In this document: one piece after another, positions 1 to 8,612 of the stretch
Numbering within the stretch: the stretch's first letter is position 1
Layout of the letters: each line of letters starts with the position of its first letter
NCBI RefSeq assembly: GCF_003116585.1
Contig: NZ_QEHM01000006.1
Location: 186,001-250,000 of the forward strand
Direction: 5' to 3'
DNA from: Albibacillus kandeliae
GTDB taxonomy: Bacteria; Pseudomonadota; Alphaproteobacteria; Rhodobacterales; Rhodobacteraceae
Length of the DNA stretch: 64,000 nt
Program-made: the position numbers and the translations under genes
The notes under the pieces: generated by a model
The model's input: the letters and a program-made list of their open reading frames with translations, nothing else
Told to the model about the DNA's origin: nothing
Database searches by the model: none

Positions 1-313
1 GGAAACGCTGCGCCGCGGCCCGGCTCTCTTCATAGCTGCCGCCCTCGTGCAGGGCATAGGCCTGCATGATCAGCGACCGTTTGGCCCAGTCGGAATAGGG
101 ATAGAGGCGTTCGATCTCGGAAAAGAAATAGGCCGCATCCGCCTCGCGGCCCCGCGAGATCTCGAACTCGCCGCGTTCGAAGATCTGGTCCGGCGTATAG
201 GCTTCCAGTGAAATGGCGCTCTTGGATACACCGCCGTCACCGCCACAGGCCGAAAGCCCAACCGCCAGGATCAATGCGCTCAAAGCCTTGGCCCGCAACA
301 TGCCGCCCATCAT
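1..313 (-). CDS. bamD: BamD outer-membrane assembly lipoprotein, 3' end cut by the window edge
   Basis: Only the first ~104 codons lie in the window. The N-terminus is a lipoprotein signal: a short charged start, a hydrophobic stretch and a lipobox read as LSAC followed by Gly-Gly, so the mature protein should be acylated and anchored in the outer membrane. After the lipobox comes YTPDQIFERGEFEI and a TPR-like stretch (AAYFFSEIERLYPYSDWAKRS) typical of BamD, the essential partner of BamA in beta-barrel insertion. Two ATG codons (313 and 310) are adjacent; an AAGGG lies about 10 bases upstream. It follows lpxC on the same strand after 127 bases, a common alphaproteobacterial order. Confidence 0.85.
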   Translation of the reverse strand, partial: MMGGMLRAKALSALILAVGLSACGGDGGVSKSAISLEAYTPDQIFERGEFEISRGREADAAYFFSEIERLYPYSDWAKRSLIMQAYALHEGGSYEESRAAAQRF

Positions 314-440
314 GCGTAACTACCCTTGTCCTCGCGACCGGATTACCCCGGCTTGGGGTCGGTCTAGCACAGAAACATCTGGTGCAAAATGGCTTATGGG
401 CGCCCTGCGGGGCGAGGTCAACCGCATGGCGCGCATCGCG

Positions 441-1361
441 TCAGGCGACGTTCGGGATTTCCGAAAAGACCAGACCCTGCCCCGGCAGACGTGCCGCCAT
501 GGCCTCGTCGCACAGCACGGTACGGACCGCGCCGGGGGTGTGGAACAGCTCGCGCAGCAGGGTATTGGTGAGCGAGTGACCGGCACGTTCACCGATGTAG
601 TGGCCAAAGATCGGCCCACCGGCAAGCGCAAGGTCGCCGAGCGCGTCGAGCATCTTGTGGCGCACGGCCTCGTCGGGGTGACGGAAGCCGCCCGGGCTCA
701 GCACCCGGTCGCCATCGACGACGACAGCGTTGGTCATGGTGCCACCCAGCGCCAGCCCGTTCTCGTGCATGGCATCGACGTCGGACTGACGGCAGAAGGT
801 ACGGCTGTCGCAGAGTTCGCGGGCGAAGGAGCCGTTGCGCATGTCGAGCCGCTTGCTCTGGCGGCCAATGGCGGCATCGGCAAAGTCGATGTGGAACTCG
901 ATCTCGAACTTGTCGGCGGGCTTCAGCGTCGCGCGGGCCCCGTCCTTCTCGACGGTAACTTCCTGCATGACCTGAAAGGCCAGAACCGGCGCGTTCAGGC
1001 GGCGGACGCCGCGCGCCATGATGCCGCGCACGAAGGGCGCGGACGAGCCGTCGAGGATCGGAACTTCGGGACCGTCGATCTCGATCAGGGCGTTGTGCAC
1101 GCCGCAACCGGCCAGCGCGGCCATCACGTGTTCGACGGTGGAAACGGACACACCCGACTGGTTGACCAGCTTGGTGCAGAGCGGCGAGCGTTCGGCCACG
1201 TCCCATAGGGCCGGGATCATCGCGTTGCCGATATGGATGTCGGTACGGCGGAACCAGATGCCATGACCGGCCGAAGCGGGGCGCAGCACCATCCGGACGT
1301 CAGAGCCCGTGTGCAGGCCGACGCCTTCGAAAACCACCGGTGATTTGAGCGTATTCTGCAA
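441..1361 (-). CDS. lpxC: UDP-3-O-acyl-N-acetylglucosamine deacetylase
   Basis: Zinc-dependent deacetylase catalysing the committed step of lipid A synthesis in the cytoplasm. The 306-residue length is normal. The metal site is visible: VEHVMAAL gives His78, and HKMLDALGDL gives His235 and Asp239; the catalytic His of the RAGHSLTN segment is His262. The inner hydrophobic-passage region (HNALIEIDGPEVPILDGSS) is also intact. It lies downstream of ftsZ but is separated from it by a strong terminator at 1521-1558, so it should have its own promoter in the 218-base gap. bamD follows on the same strand; the gap between them has GC-rich inverted repeats but no T-tract that would clearly end transcription. 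Confidence 0.97.
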   Translation of the reverse strand: MQNTLKSPVVFEGVGLHTGSDVRMVLRPASAGHGIWFRRTDIHIGNAMIPALWDVAERSPLCTKLVNQSGVSVSTVEHVMAALAGCGVHNALIEIDGPEVPILDGSSAPFVRGIMARGVRRLNAPVLAFQVMQEVTVEKDGARATLKPADKFEIEFHIDFADAAIGRQSKRLDMRNGSFARELCDSRTFCRQSDVDAMHENGLALGGTMTNAVVVDGDRVLSPGGFRHPDEAVRHKMLDALGDLALAGGPIFGHYIGERAGHSLTNTLLRELFHTPGAVRTVLCDEAMAARLPGQGLVFSEIPNVA

Positions 1362-1520
1362 GGATCTGCCCCGTCTCTAACCCATTCGCCAAACCCACTC
1401 CGGGCCTGGATGTGAATGAGGTAGTCGCAGGGGCGCAAACCCTCAACTCAATCTTTGCAACCGATTGAAACATGCCTGTAACAAACTGGCAAAACCCCGC
1501 TAATCGCGCCACAAATCATT

Positions 1521-1558
1521 GATTTAAAACAGAAAGGGCCGCCACTTGGCGACCCCTT
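1521..1558 (-). terminator. Intrinsic terminator of ftsZ
   Basis: On the minus strand, 21 bases after the ftsZ stop, a 12-bp stem (positions 1547-1558 pairing with 1533-1544, two G-T pairs, two-base apex) is followed by a T-rich tail (CTGTTTTAAATC). It separates the dcw cluster from lpxC. Confidence 0.75.
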
Positions 1559-1579
1559 CGAGTTTATTTCGTGACGAGA

Positions 1580-3217
1580 TTAATTCGCCTGACGCCGCAG
1601 AAACGCCGGAATTTCGATGCGTTCCTGGTCCCGGTCGGGCTCGGCCTGGGCCCGCTGCGCGCTCTCGGTGTGGCGCACCGTGGGCTGCTGACGCACCGGC
1701 TTGGCGGCCGGGCGCTCGGCCGGAACGTCACCGGCATGGCCGGTCATCCGGTTGATCAGCGAGTTGATGCCAAAGCCCTTCTTCTCGGCCGGCTGGCGGT
1801 TCAGTTCCAGCGGCTCGCGGCGGTTGATCCCGCCCGGCGATTTCTGGGCGGCGGCAGCGGCCTGCAGGCGGCGCAGCGTTTCCGGCGAAGGCGTGCCCGG
1901 GGCCGGAGCTTTGGGCGCAACGAAGGTCTCGGGAGAGACTTCTTCCTCGTAGGCGTCGGTCTGCGGCTCGAAGGCCGGGACGTTCGGACGGTACGCCGGC
2001 GGCGGCAGGCCGTCGTCGCCCCGCAGTTCCGGCTCGTCGTCATACCCGGTCGCAACGCGGCGCGGTTCCGGCTGGCGGTGTTCGACAACCGGCTCCTGCT
2101 CCATGCCGGTGAACAGCGAGGGCTCGGCTTCCGGCTCCTGCGCCATGGCCACTTCCTCGACCATCGGCTCCAGCGTGGCCGCGGCAGCGGTCGCGGGCTT
2201 TTGCAGCGGCTGCGACAGCGACCGGCGCGGCACCGGGATTTCCGCCACTTCGCTGGCGTCGATGCCGGTGGCCACAACGCTCACGCGCATGGTGCCTTCC
2301 ATGGTCTCGTCCAGCGTCGAGCCGACGATGATGTTCGCGTCCGGGTCCACTTCCTCGCGGATGCGGTTGGCCGCTTCGTCCAGTTCGAACAGGGTCAGGT
2401 CGTGGCTGCCGGTGATGTTGATCAGCACGCCCTTCGCCCCGCGCAGCGAGATCTCGTCCAGCAGCGGGTTGGCGATGGCCTTCTCGGCGGCCTGGATGGC
2501 GCGATCTTCGCCCTCGGCCTCGCCGGTCCCCATCATGGCCTTGCCCATCTCGTCCATCACGGCGCGGACGTCGGCAAAATCGAGGTTGATCAGGCCCGGA
2601 CGGACCATCAGGTCGGTCACGCCCTTCACACCCTGGTACAGCACGTCGTCGGCCATCGAGAACGCCTCGGTAAAGGTCGTCTTCTCGTTGGCGAGGCGGA
2701 ACAGGTTCTGGTTGGGGATGATGATCAGGGTATCGACCATCTTCTGCAGCGCCTCGACGCCCTCCTCCGCCTGGCGCATCCGCTTGGCGCCTTCGAACTG
2801 GAAGGGTTTGGTCACCACGCCCACGGTCAGGACACCAAGCTCACGGGCAGCCTGCGCGATGATCGGCGCGGCGCCGGTCCCGGTGCCGCCGCCCATGCCG
2901 GCGGTGATGAAGCACATGTGCGCACCAGCGAGGTGATCGACGATCTCCTCGATGCTTTCTTCGGCGGCGGCGGCGCCCACGGCGGCACGGGCCCCGGCAC
3001 CCAGCCCCTCGGTCACCTTCACGCCCATCTGGATGCGGCTGGTGGCGGCGCTTTGCTGCAGCGCCTGCGCATCGGTGTTGGCCACCACAAACTCGACGCC
3101 GTCGAGCTTCTTCTCGATCATGTTGTTGACCGCGTTACCCCCGGCGCCACCGACACCGAAAACCGTAATACGGGGCTTGAGATCTTCCTGGCCTGGGATC
3201 GAGAGATTCAAAGTCAT
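1580..3217 (-). CDS. ftsZ: Cell division GTPase FtsZ
   Basis: Bacterial tubulin that forms the division ring. The tubulin signature GGGTGTG is at residues 109-115 and the T7 catalytic loop NLDFADVR at 211-218. The GTPase core (about 1-320) is followed by a long Pro/Ala/Glu-rich linker of ~200 residues and a terminal peptide [10 protein letters not shown] at about 534-543, the site that binds FtsA and other partners; long linkers are usual in alphaproteobacteria. An in-frame ATG lies 12 codons upstream (3253), but the chosen start gives the conserved [10 protein letters not shown]-terminus and has GGCGGA about 8 bases before it. The gene is 378 bases from ftsA, so separate expression is likely, and it ends in an intrinsic terminator. 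Confidence 0.97.
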   Translation of the reverse strand: MTLNLSIPGQEDLKPRITVFGVGGAGGNAVNNMIEKKLDGVEFVVANTDAQALQQSAATSRIQMGVKVTEGLGAGARAAVGAAAAEESIEEIVDHLAGAHMCFITAGMGGGTGTGAAPIIAQAARELGVLTVGVVTKPFQFEGAKRMRQAEEGVEALQKMVDTLIIIPNQNLFRLANEKTTFTEAFSMADDVLYQGVKGVTDLMVRPGLINLDFADVRAVMDEMGKAMMGTGEAEGEDRAIQAAEKAIANPLLDEISLRGAKGVLINITGSHDLTLFELDEAANRIREEVDPDANIIVGSTLDETMEGTMRVSVVATGIDASEVAEIPVPRRSLSQPLQKPATAAAATLEPMVEEVAMAQEPEAEPSLFTGMEQEPVVEHRQPEPRRVATGYDDEPELRGDDGLPPPAYRPNVPAFEPQTDAYEEEVSPETFVAPKAPAPGTPSPETLRRLQAAAAAQKSPGGINRREPLELNRQPAEKKGFGINSLINRMTGHAGDVPAERPAAKPVRQQPTVRHTESAQRAQAEPDRDQERIEIPAFLRRQAN

Positions 3218-3595
3218 TTTTGGGTTCCGCCTGTCATTAATCGGTTCACGCACACCACCGCCTCTGCCGGGCGGCTATTTGGTTATGACTGTATAGCTAA
3301 CGCGACCGAGCGTCACCCAAAAAACACAGAAGTTATACAAAATATGCTCACAAATTGACGAAGCCCGGCGGTATTTCGCCAAACCGCCAAGATGTTGCGG
3401 ATTTTGGTGAATGTGACACTAAAACCGAGCCCGGACGCCTGGCGCGATGGCCGGACACCCCGATCGGAGTTCAGAATCATCTGTCGTGTCTAGGAAGACT
3501 GCTCAGTCTGCCACGGGCTCTGACGGCCCCTGTGGATAACCCTAGCAAAACCGACGATCCCGGTCACCTGATTCTGTTTAACGCTAACGTTCGCC
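3218..3595 (-). promoter_or_regulatory. ftsA-ftsZ intergenic region, likely ftsZ promoter region
   Basis: A 378-base gap without a credible gene, markedly richer in A+T than the flanking genes around 3280-3420. It holds a perfect DnaA-box sequence (TTATCCACA on the minus strand, 3531-3539). GTTA half-sites resembling CtrA half-sites occur near 3578-3588 and 3296-3302, but no full TTAA-N7-TTAA was found. No start point can be fixed from sequence alone. Confidence 0.5.
3531..3539 (-). promoter_or_regulatory. DnaA box upstream of ftsZ
   Basis: TTATCCACA on the minus strand matches the DnaA consensus exactly. Two one-mismatch copies lie nearby inside the end of ftsA: CTATCCACA on the plus strand at 3651-3659 and TCATCCACA on the minus strand at 3687-3695. 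Three such sites in 165 bases is more than expected by chance. Confidence 0.5.
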
Positions 3596-4930
3596 TCACC
3601 AATTATCCTTGAACCACTTGACCGCCCGGCGGATCGAGCGAGACGAATATCTATCCACAGGGATTTCGAAGTCCCACCATTCGTCCTGTGGATGAGCTGC
3701 GAAAAGCGACAGGCCGACCGCCGAGGCAAAGCCCGGTCCGGTGGCCGATTGCGGCAGCCCCTGCACCCGCAGCGGGCGTCCCAGCCGCACCTGCTGGCCA
3801 AGGATGCGCGCCGCCAGCCCGTCAAGGCCCGGCGTCTGGCTGCCCCCGCCCGTCAGCACGATCTGCTGGCTCGGCAGGTACGAGAAACCCGCAGCGTCCA
3901 GCCGCTCGCGGACCTCTTCGAGGATCTCCTCGACGCGTGGCCGCATGATGCCGATCAGCTCGGCCCGCGACACCCGCCGCCGGTCGTGCTCGTAGTCGCC
4001 GGTATCGCCGCCGATCTCGATCATCTCGCGGTCGTCCATGCCGGTGGCGTGCACCCCACCGTAAAAGGTCTTGATCCGCTCGGCATTGGCCATCGGCACG
4101 GCAAGGCCCATCGAGATGTCCTGCGTGACGTGGTCCCCACCCATGCGCACGCAATCGGCATAGATCATGTGCTTCTTCATGAAGATCGAGACCGAGGTCG
4201 TACCGCCGCCCATGTCGACACAGGCCGAGCCCAGCTCCTGCTCGTCCTCGACCAGCGCCGAGATGCCCGAGACATAGGCCGAGTTCGCGATCCCCGCGAG
4301 CTCGAGGTCACAGCGCTTGATACAATGCACGAGGTTCTGGATGGCGTCAGAGTCCACCGTCAGCATGTGCATGTCCACGGCCAGTTCATGCCCCAGTTGT
4401 CCGCGCGGGTCCGACAGGCCCGAGCGGTGATCAAGGGCAAAGTTCACCGGCTGGGCGTGCAGCACCTCGCGCCCTGCCCCGTACTCGGGGACATCGCAGG
4501 AGGCCAGCACCCGCGCAACCTCGTTCTCGGTGACGACATTGCCTTCCAGCTCGACCTTGGCGTCCAGACCATAGGAGCGGGGCTGCGCGCCCGAGAAACA
4601 GGCGATCACGTGGTCGACGCGCACTTCGGCCATCTTCTGCGCGGCCTGCAGCGCGGTACGGATGGCGCGCTCGGTCTCCTGCATCGCGGTGATCTCGCCG
4701 AACTGCACCCCGCGCGACCGGGTCGTCGCCGCGCCCACCACGCGGAACCCGGACTGGCCTGCCAGCGCGCCGATGGAGTTGTCGTCCGACAGGCGCACGG
4801 TGCCGTCGAAGCGCAGGACAAGGCAGGCGATCTTGGAACTGCCCACGTCCAGAATGGCGATGACACCGCGCTGAAGGGCCTGCTGGCGCATCTGCCGCAT
4901 GGCCCGCTGTGATTGATAGAGATCCGTCAT
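3596..4930 (-). CDS. ftsA: Cell division protein FtsA
   Basis: Actin-like ATPase that links FtsZ filaments to the inner membrane and recruits later divisome proteins. The protein is 444 residues. Actin-fold phosphate motifs are visible: AILDVGSSKIACLV near the N-terminus (phosphate 1), CVDMGGGTTSVSIF (phosphate 2) and IVLTGGGSQTPGL (adenosine motif). The C-terminus (SIRRAVKWFKDNW) is a basic amphipathic helix that fits the membrane-targeting sequence. It is preceded by ftsQ with 64 bases between them and follows the normal ddl-ftsQ-ftsA-ftsZ order. The N-terminal extension before the first strand is short and basic (MTDLYQSQRAMRQMRQQ). Confidence 0.97.
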   Translation of the reverse strand: MTDLYQSQRAMRQMRQQALQRGVIAILDVGSSKIACLVLRFDGTVRLSDDNSIGALAGQSGFRVVGAATTRSRGVQFGEITAMQETERAIRTALQAAQKMAEVRVDHVIACFSGAQPRSYGLDAKVELEGNVVTENEVARVLASCDVPEYGAGREVLHAQPVNFALDHRSGLSDPRGQLGHELAVDMHMLTVDSDAIQNLVHCIKRCDLELAGIANSAYVSGISALVEDEQELGSACVDMGGGTTSVSIFMKKHMIYADCVRMGGDHVTQDISMGLAVPMANAERIKTFYGGVHATGMDDREMIEIGGDTGDYEHDRRRVSRAELIGIMRPRVEEILEEVRERLDAAGFSYLPSQQIVLTGGGSQTPGLDGLAARILGQQVRLGRPLRVQGLPQSATGPGFASAVGLSLFAAHPQDEWWDFEIPVDRYSSRSIRRAVKWFKDNW

Positions 4931-4994
4931 TTACCGCTGCCCGTCGTTCTTCTTGCTTTTTTAACCGTTGTGTCTTGCTGCCCTCTGCGGGGCA

Positions 4995-5870
4995 TTAATT
5001 CCTGTCGGAACTGATCTTCCTCAGATGCCACCAGTCCTTGACCGCGTTGTCGCTCATCCGCAGCGTCGGGCGTGCGCCCAGCCGCATGTCAACGACGGCC
5101 ACGTCGCGCGCCAGCATGTCCTGCGCCTCGCTCAGCGCGATCACCCGCTCCAGCGCGCGCACCGGCGCCTCGGTCGGCAGCATGATGCGCTGGTTGCGGT
5201 CCAGCACCACGTCCCAGCGCCGTTCGCCCACCCGCACTAACCCGCGCAGACGCCCGTCCAGGGGCGTGGCGGCGGCGATGATCGCCAGGGCCTCGGGCAC
5301 GACCTTGTCCGCCCCCTCCCCCGCGATCAGCGGCAGATCGGTGCGATCCTCGCGCGCCGGAAGCTCGCCGATATAGGCGCCGGTCTCGTCCAGCAGCGAC
5401 AGGCCCTCGCGGGTCCGCCATGCCACCACCGGCTGCCGCTCCACCACGTCCACCTGCAGGATGCCGCCGGGCCGGATGCGCAGGCTCACCGCCTTGACCG
5501 GGTCGAGCCCCGCGATGGTCTCGCGCATGGCGTCGATATCGAGATCGAAGGACGACACCGGAAAGTCCAGCGGCACCACTTCGCGCACGTCCATGGCAAG
5601 GGACTCGCTCGCCCCGTCGATCGCCATCGCCGAGACCATGAATTCCGGCCGCGCCTCGATCGACGAGCGGACGTCGGCGACCAGCCCCAGCAGATCGTTG
5701 CGGCGCCCCTCGTCGGCCAGCCACAGCGAAGTGGCGGCGAAGATGGCGAAGAAGGGCACACCGATGCGCAGGCCAAGCCGGATCCCCGGCGTCAGCATCC
5801 AGCGCTGCACCCGGTAGGACAGCCGCGACGGCGCCGGGTCGTGGCGCACCCGGGCCTGCTGGCCCCGCAT
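4995..5870 (-). CDS. ftsQ: Cell division protein FtsQ
   Basis: Bitopic divisome protein that connects cytoplasmic and periplasmic division factors together with FtsL. The 291-residue product has a basic cytoplasmic tail, one membrane segment (GLRIGVPFFAIFAATSLWLA, about residues 33-52), a POTRA-like region (EARPEFMVSAMAIDGASESL onward) and the FtsQ beta domain. The reading frame is open far upstream into ddl, but the ATG at 5870 lies 11 bases after the ddl stop with AGGTGAGAG just upstream, and gives the usual length. No residues of the core look missing. Confidence 0.93.
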   Translation of the reverse strand: MRGQQARVRHDPAPSRLSYRVQRWMLTPGIRLGLRIGVPFFAIFAATSLWLADEGRRNDLLGLVADVRSSIEARPEFMVSAMAIDGASESLAMDVREVVPLDFPVSSFDLDIDAMRETIAGLDPVKAVSLRIRPGGILQVDVVERQPVVAWRTREGLSLLDETGAYIGELPAREDRTDLPLIAGEGADKVVPEALAIIAAATPLDGRLRGLVRVGERRWDVVLDRNQRIMLPTEAPVRALERVIALSEAQDMLARDVAVVDMRLGARPTLRMSDNAVKDWWHLRKISSDRN

Positions 5871-5881
5871 CCTCTGCGCTC

Positions 5882-6802
5882 TCACCTGTTGCAAGAGGCG
5901 TCCTCCACAAGCCAGCGGCACAGCGCGCCGAACGAGATCCCCTGCGAGGCCGCCTGCTCGGGGCTGAGCGAGGTCGGCGTCATGCCGGGCTGCGTGTTGG
6001 TCTCGAGCAGCACGAGGCCCTTGGCCCCCCGGCTCTCGTCCCAGCGGAAATCGGTGCGCGACAGGCCCCGGCACCCAAGCGCGCGATGCGCGTGCAGCGC
6101 GTAGTCGAGGCAGAGGTCGAAGATGTCGCGCGGCAGGTCGGCGGGCACCACGTGGCGCGATCCGCCCGGCGCATACTTGGCGTCGTAGTCGTACCAGCCC
6201 TCGGTCAGGATATCGGTCACCGTCAGCGCCCGGTCGCCCATCACCGTTGCGGTCAGCTCGCGCCCGGGGACATAGGCCTCGACCATCACCCGGTCGGGGG
6301 TCTTGTCGTCCAGCACCGGCGGACCGTTGGCAGCCTCGTGCACGAAGTAGATGCCGACCGACGACCCTTCGTTGTTCGGCTTCACCACGTAGGGCGGCTG
6401 CATCACGTGCCCGGCCATCACGTTGGCCTTGCTCTCGATCACCGAGGCGACCACCGGCAGACCCGCGGACTCGTAGGCCGCCTTGGTTCGCTGCTTGTCC
6501 ATCGCAAGGGCCGAGGCCAGTACGCCGGAATGGGTGTAGGGAATGCGCAGCCATTCTAGGATGCCCTGCACGCAGCCATCCTCGCCCCAGCGGCCATGAA
6601 GGGCATTGAACACGACGTCGGGCGCGATCTCGGTCAGGCGCACAGGCAGACCGGGGCCGGCATCGACCTCCACCACCTCGAATCCTTCGCCCCTGAGTGC
6701 GGCGGCGCATTCGCGACCCGTCGACAACGACACCTCGCGCTCCGCCGAGGCACCGCCCATCAACACCGCAACTTTCCTGGGGGCCGCGCTCGACTGACCC
6801 AC
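5882..6802 (-). CDS. ddl: D-alanine--D-alanine ligase
   Basis: Cytosolic ATP-grasp enzyme making the D-Ala-D-Ala dipeptide that MurF adds to the UDP-muramyl tripeptide. Recognisable segments are the N-terminal [17 protein letters not shown], the central [19 protein letters not shown], the ATP-grasp stretch [18 protein letters not shown] and the metal-binding FRWDESRG...[11 protein letters not shown]. The 306-residue length is normal for DdlB-type enzymes. It sits between murB (98 bases upstream) and ftsQ (11 bases downstream), the usual position in the cluster. Confidence 0.97.
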   Translation of the reverse strand: MGQSSAAPRKVAVLMGGASAEREVSLSTGRECAAALRGEGFEVVEVDAGPGLPVRLTEIAPDVVFNALHGRWGEDGCVQGILEWLRIPYTHSGVLASALAMDKQRTKAAYESAGLPVVASVIESKANVMAGHVMQPPYVVKPNNEGSSVGIYFVHEAANGPPVLDDKTPDRVMVEAYVPGRELTATVMGDRALTVTDILTEGWYDYDAKYAPGGSRHVVPADLPRDIFDLCLDYALHAHRALGCRGLSRTDFRWDESRGAKGLVLLETNTQPGMTPTSLSPEQAASQGISFGALCRWLVEDASCNR

Positions 6803-6900
6803 GAGAAGTGCCTCAAATTACCCGGGCCTGTTGCGACCCGTTGTGTCTGTTTATCCTGTTGATCGACAACCGGTTTTGATTGTTTGAAATTCTGGTGCGA

Positions 6901-7836
6901 TCAGGACTGCTCTGTCAGCGGATCACCGATCCGCATGATTTCCCATTCTAGCGTTATGCCGCTGGACTCGTAAACCTTTTTTCGCACCTGCTCGCCCAGC
7001 GCCTCGAGGTCGGCCGCCGTCGCATCGCCGGTATTGACCAGAAAGTTCGAGTGCTTCTCGCTCATCTGCGCGCCGCCGATCCGAGCCCCGCGCATGCCCG
7101 CATCGTCGATCACCTTCCACGCCTTCAGCTCGTGCGTGTCGTCGGCGCGCCCGGTCGAGGAAAATCCCGCCGGGTTGCGAAAGGTCGACCCCGCGGTGCG
7201 GTCCTTTGTCGGCTGGGTCGCGTCGCGCTTGGCCAGCTGGTCCGCCATCCGCGCCGCCAGCTCCTCCGGGTCGCCCGCCGGGCCCTTCAGAACCGCCGAG
7301 ACCAGCACCGCGCCCTCGGGCAGGTCGGACTGGCGATAGCGAAAGTTCAGGTCCCCCGGGGTCAGCGTCAGCAGGTCGCCCGCCCGGGTGATCACCGTGG
7401 CGCTTTCCAGAACGTCCGCGACATAGCTGCCATAGCACCCCGCGTTCATGCGGACCGCGCCGCCGATCGAGCCCGGGATGGTCCGCAGGAAGGTCAGGTC
7501 CACTCCGGCCTCGGCCGCCTTCCTCGCAACATGGGCGTCGAGCGCGGCGGCCCCGGCGACAACCCGCCCCTCCGCCACCTCGATGCCGTTGAAACCACGC
7601 CCGAGGCGGATCACCACCGCCCGCAGCCCGCCGTCGCGCACGATGAGGTTGGAACCGACGCCCATCGGAAAGACCGGGACAGAGGGATCGAGCGCGCGCA
7701 GGAACTCCGCGAGGTCCTCGGCATCGGCAGGCTGGAACAGCCAGTCCGCCGGCCCGCCCACGCGCAGCCAGGTGAGATCGGAGAGCGGTCGGCCCTCGGT
7801 AAGCCTGCCGCGGGGCGTGGGAAGCTCGATGTGCAC
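6901..7836 (-). CDS. murB: UDP-N-acetylmuramate dehydrogenase
   Basis: FAD enzyme reducing UDP-GlcNAc-enolpyruvate to UDP-MurNAc. FAD-binding and catalytic segments are present: [42 protein letters not shown] (catalytic Ser region) and the late [20 protein letters not shown], with a terminal Glu in LEWEIMRIG. Two GTG starts are possible: 7905 gives 334 residues, 7836 gives 311. I chose 7836 because family members start only a few residues before the PTPRGRL motif, and the extra 23 residues fall in a short direct repeat (GATGTCACGT twice). The start remains uncertain; the product does not. Confidence 0.9.
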   Translation of the reverse strand: MHIELPTPRGRLTEGRPLSDLTWLRVGGPADWLFQPADAEDLAEFLRALDPSVPVFPMGVGSNLIVRDGGLRAVVIRLGRGFNGIEVAEGRVVAGAAALDAHVARKAAEAGVDLTFLRTIPGSIGGAVRMNAGCYGSYVADVLESATVITRAGDLLTLTPGDLNFRYRQSDLPEGAVLVSAVLKGPAGDPEELAARMADQLAKRDATQPTKDRTAGSTFRNPAGFSSTGRADDTHELKAWKVIDDAGMRGARIGGAQMSEKHSNFLVNTGDATAADLEALGEQVRKKVYESSGITLEWEIMRIGDPLTEQS

Positions 7837-7941
7837 GTCTGGTCTCTTTCTGCCGGTGGTCTGGCCCTGGTGGGTGCCCGTCTGGATGTCACGTGTGGAT
7901 GTCACGTCCCTACACCAGAGGGCGACGCGATGGCCAGAGGC

Positions 7942-8012
7942 AGCCCCGGGGGCTCTGCCCCCGTCGCCTGACGGCGACTCCCCCGGGATATTTGGAACCC
8001 AAAGAAGCGGTC
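7942..8012. repeat. Double-hairpin intergenic repeat, copy 1
   Basis: Between the upstream DUF2484-like gene and murB. A GGGGGC-TCT-GCCCCC hairpin (7948-7962) abuts a GTCGCC-TGAC-GGCGAC hairpin (7963-7978), followed by CCCCGGGATATTTGGAACCC and AAAGAAGCGG. The last block recurs at 50256-50285 and, more loosely, at 53991-54026. Confidence 0.6.
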
Positions 8013-8273
8013 TCAGCCGCCGTCGCGGTGAAGGGCGCGGGCGCGCGCCCAGCGCACCAAGTGGATCACCGGCCAGCGCAGCACGCTCATGCCCATGACC
8101 ATCACCGCGAGCCCCACCCAGGGGCCATTCTGCCAGGTCACGTAGCCGAGCAGCGGAATGCCAAGCCCGATCAGGCCGTAGGCGGCGCGCCAGTGGTAGT
8201 CGCGGCTGGGCAACATGCCGATGACATTGGCCACCACGGCCCAGATCGCGGCGAGGATGAGGGAGAGGCTCAT
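8013..8273 (-). CDS. Small inner-membrane protein, DUF2484-like (second of a pair)
   Basis: An 86-residue protein with three hydrophobic segments (starting [16 protein letters not shown], then [16 protein letters not shown] and [14 protein letters not shown]) and a basic tail rich in Arg. The ATG at 8273 overlaps the stop of the upstream gene as ATGA, which is why I prefer it to an ATG ten codons earlier. Its length and its pattern of an N-terminal membrane helix, a Leu-Pro-x-Arg turn and a basic C-terminus resemble the gene directly upstream, so the two look like ancient duplicates. Proteins of this type (DUF2484) sit next to murB/murC in Rhodobacteraceae; no biochemical role is known to me. 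Confidence 0.75.
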   Translation of the reverse strand: MSLSLILAAIWAVVANVIGMLPSRDYHWRAAYGLIGLGIPLLGYVTWQNGPWVGLAVMVMGMSVLRWPVIHLVRWARARALHRDGG

Positions 8274-8524
8274 CGCGGCCCCTCCGTTTCCTGGCCGCGC
8301 CACTTGCGCCAGAAGTAGCGCAGCGGGTGGCGGAACATCGACACGAAGGCGGCCAGCGACAGCAAAGCGGCGATCCAGCCGTAGTCGATACCGATCCAGA
8401 CGATCAGCAGCGGCGCGGCGATCAGCAGGGTCAGGCCCGGCGCATACTGCAGGCGCATGGGAAGGAAGGCGGTGGCCGTGGCAGCAAGGGCCCAGAACAC
8501 GGCGGCGGCGAGCGAGGCGGTCAT
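8270..8524 (-). CDS. Small inner-membrane protein, DUF2484-like (first of a pair)
   Basis: An 84-residue protein with the pattern [21 protein letters not shown], then two further hydrophobic segments ([15 protein letters not shown] and [14 protein letters not shown]) and a basic end ([10 protein letters not shown]). The ATG at 8524 has GGGAGG about 9 bases upstream, a strong ribosome site. It lies 88 bases after murC and overlaps the next gene by 4 bases. The family name DUF2484 is my recognition from the sequence and the conserved position between murC and murB; the job is unknown, though placement suggests a role in envelope or peptidoglycan precursor synthesis. Confidence 0.8.
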   Translation of the reverse strand: MTASLAAAVFWALAATATAFLPMRLQYAPGLTLLIAAPLLIVWIGIDYGWIAALLSLAAFVSMFRHPLRYFWRKWRGQETEGPR

Positions 8525-8612
8525 GCCATGCCTCCCGCCTGCCCGTCCGGGCGGGGTGACAACGGCGCGGGGCCGATCCGGTGTGTCATCAGATCGGCGC
8601 CCGACACCGCCG

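Noticed and set aside
3355-3825. Small open frames in the ftsA-ftsZ gap
   Set aside because: They have no ribosome sites, overlap the ftsA end, and the gap's composition is noncoding.
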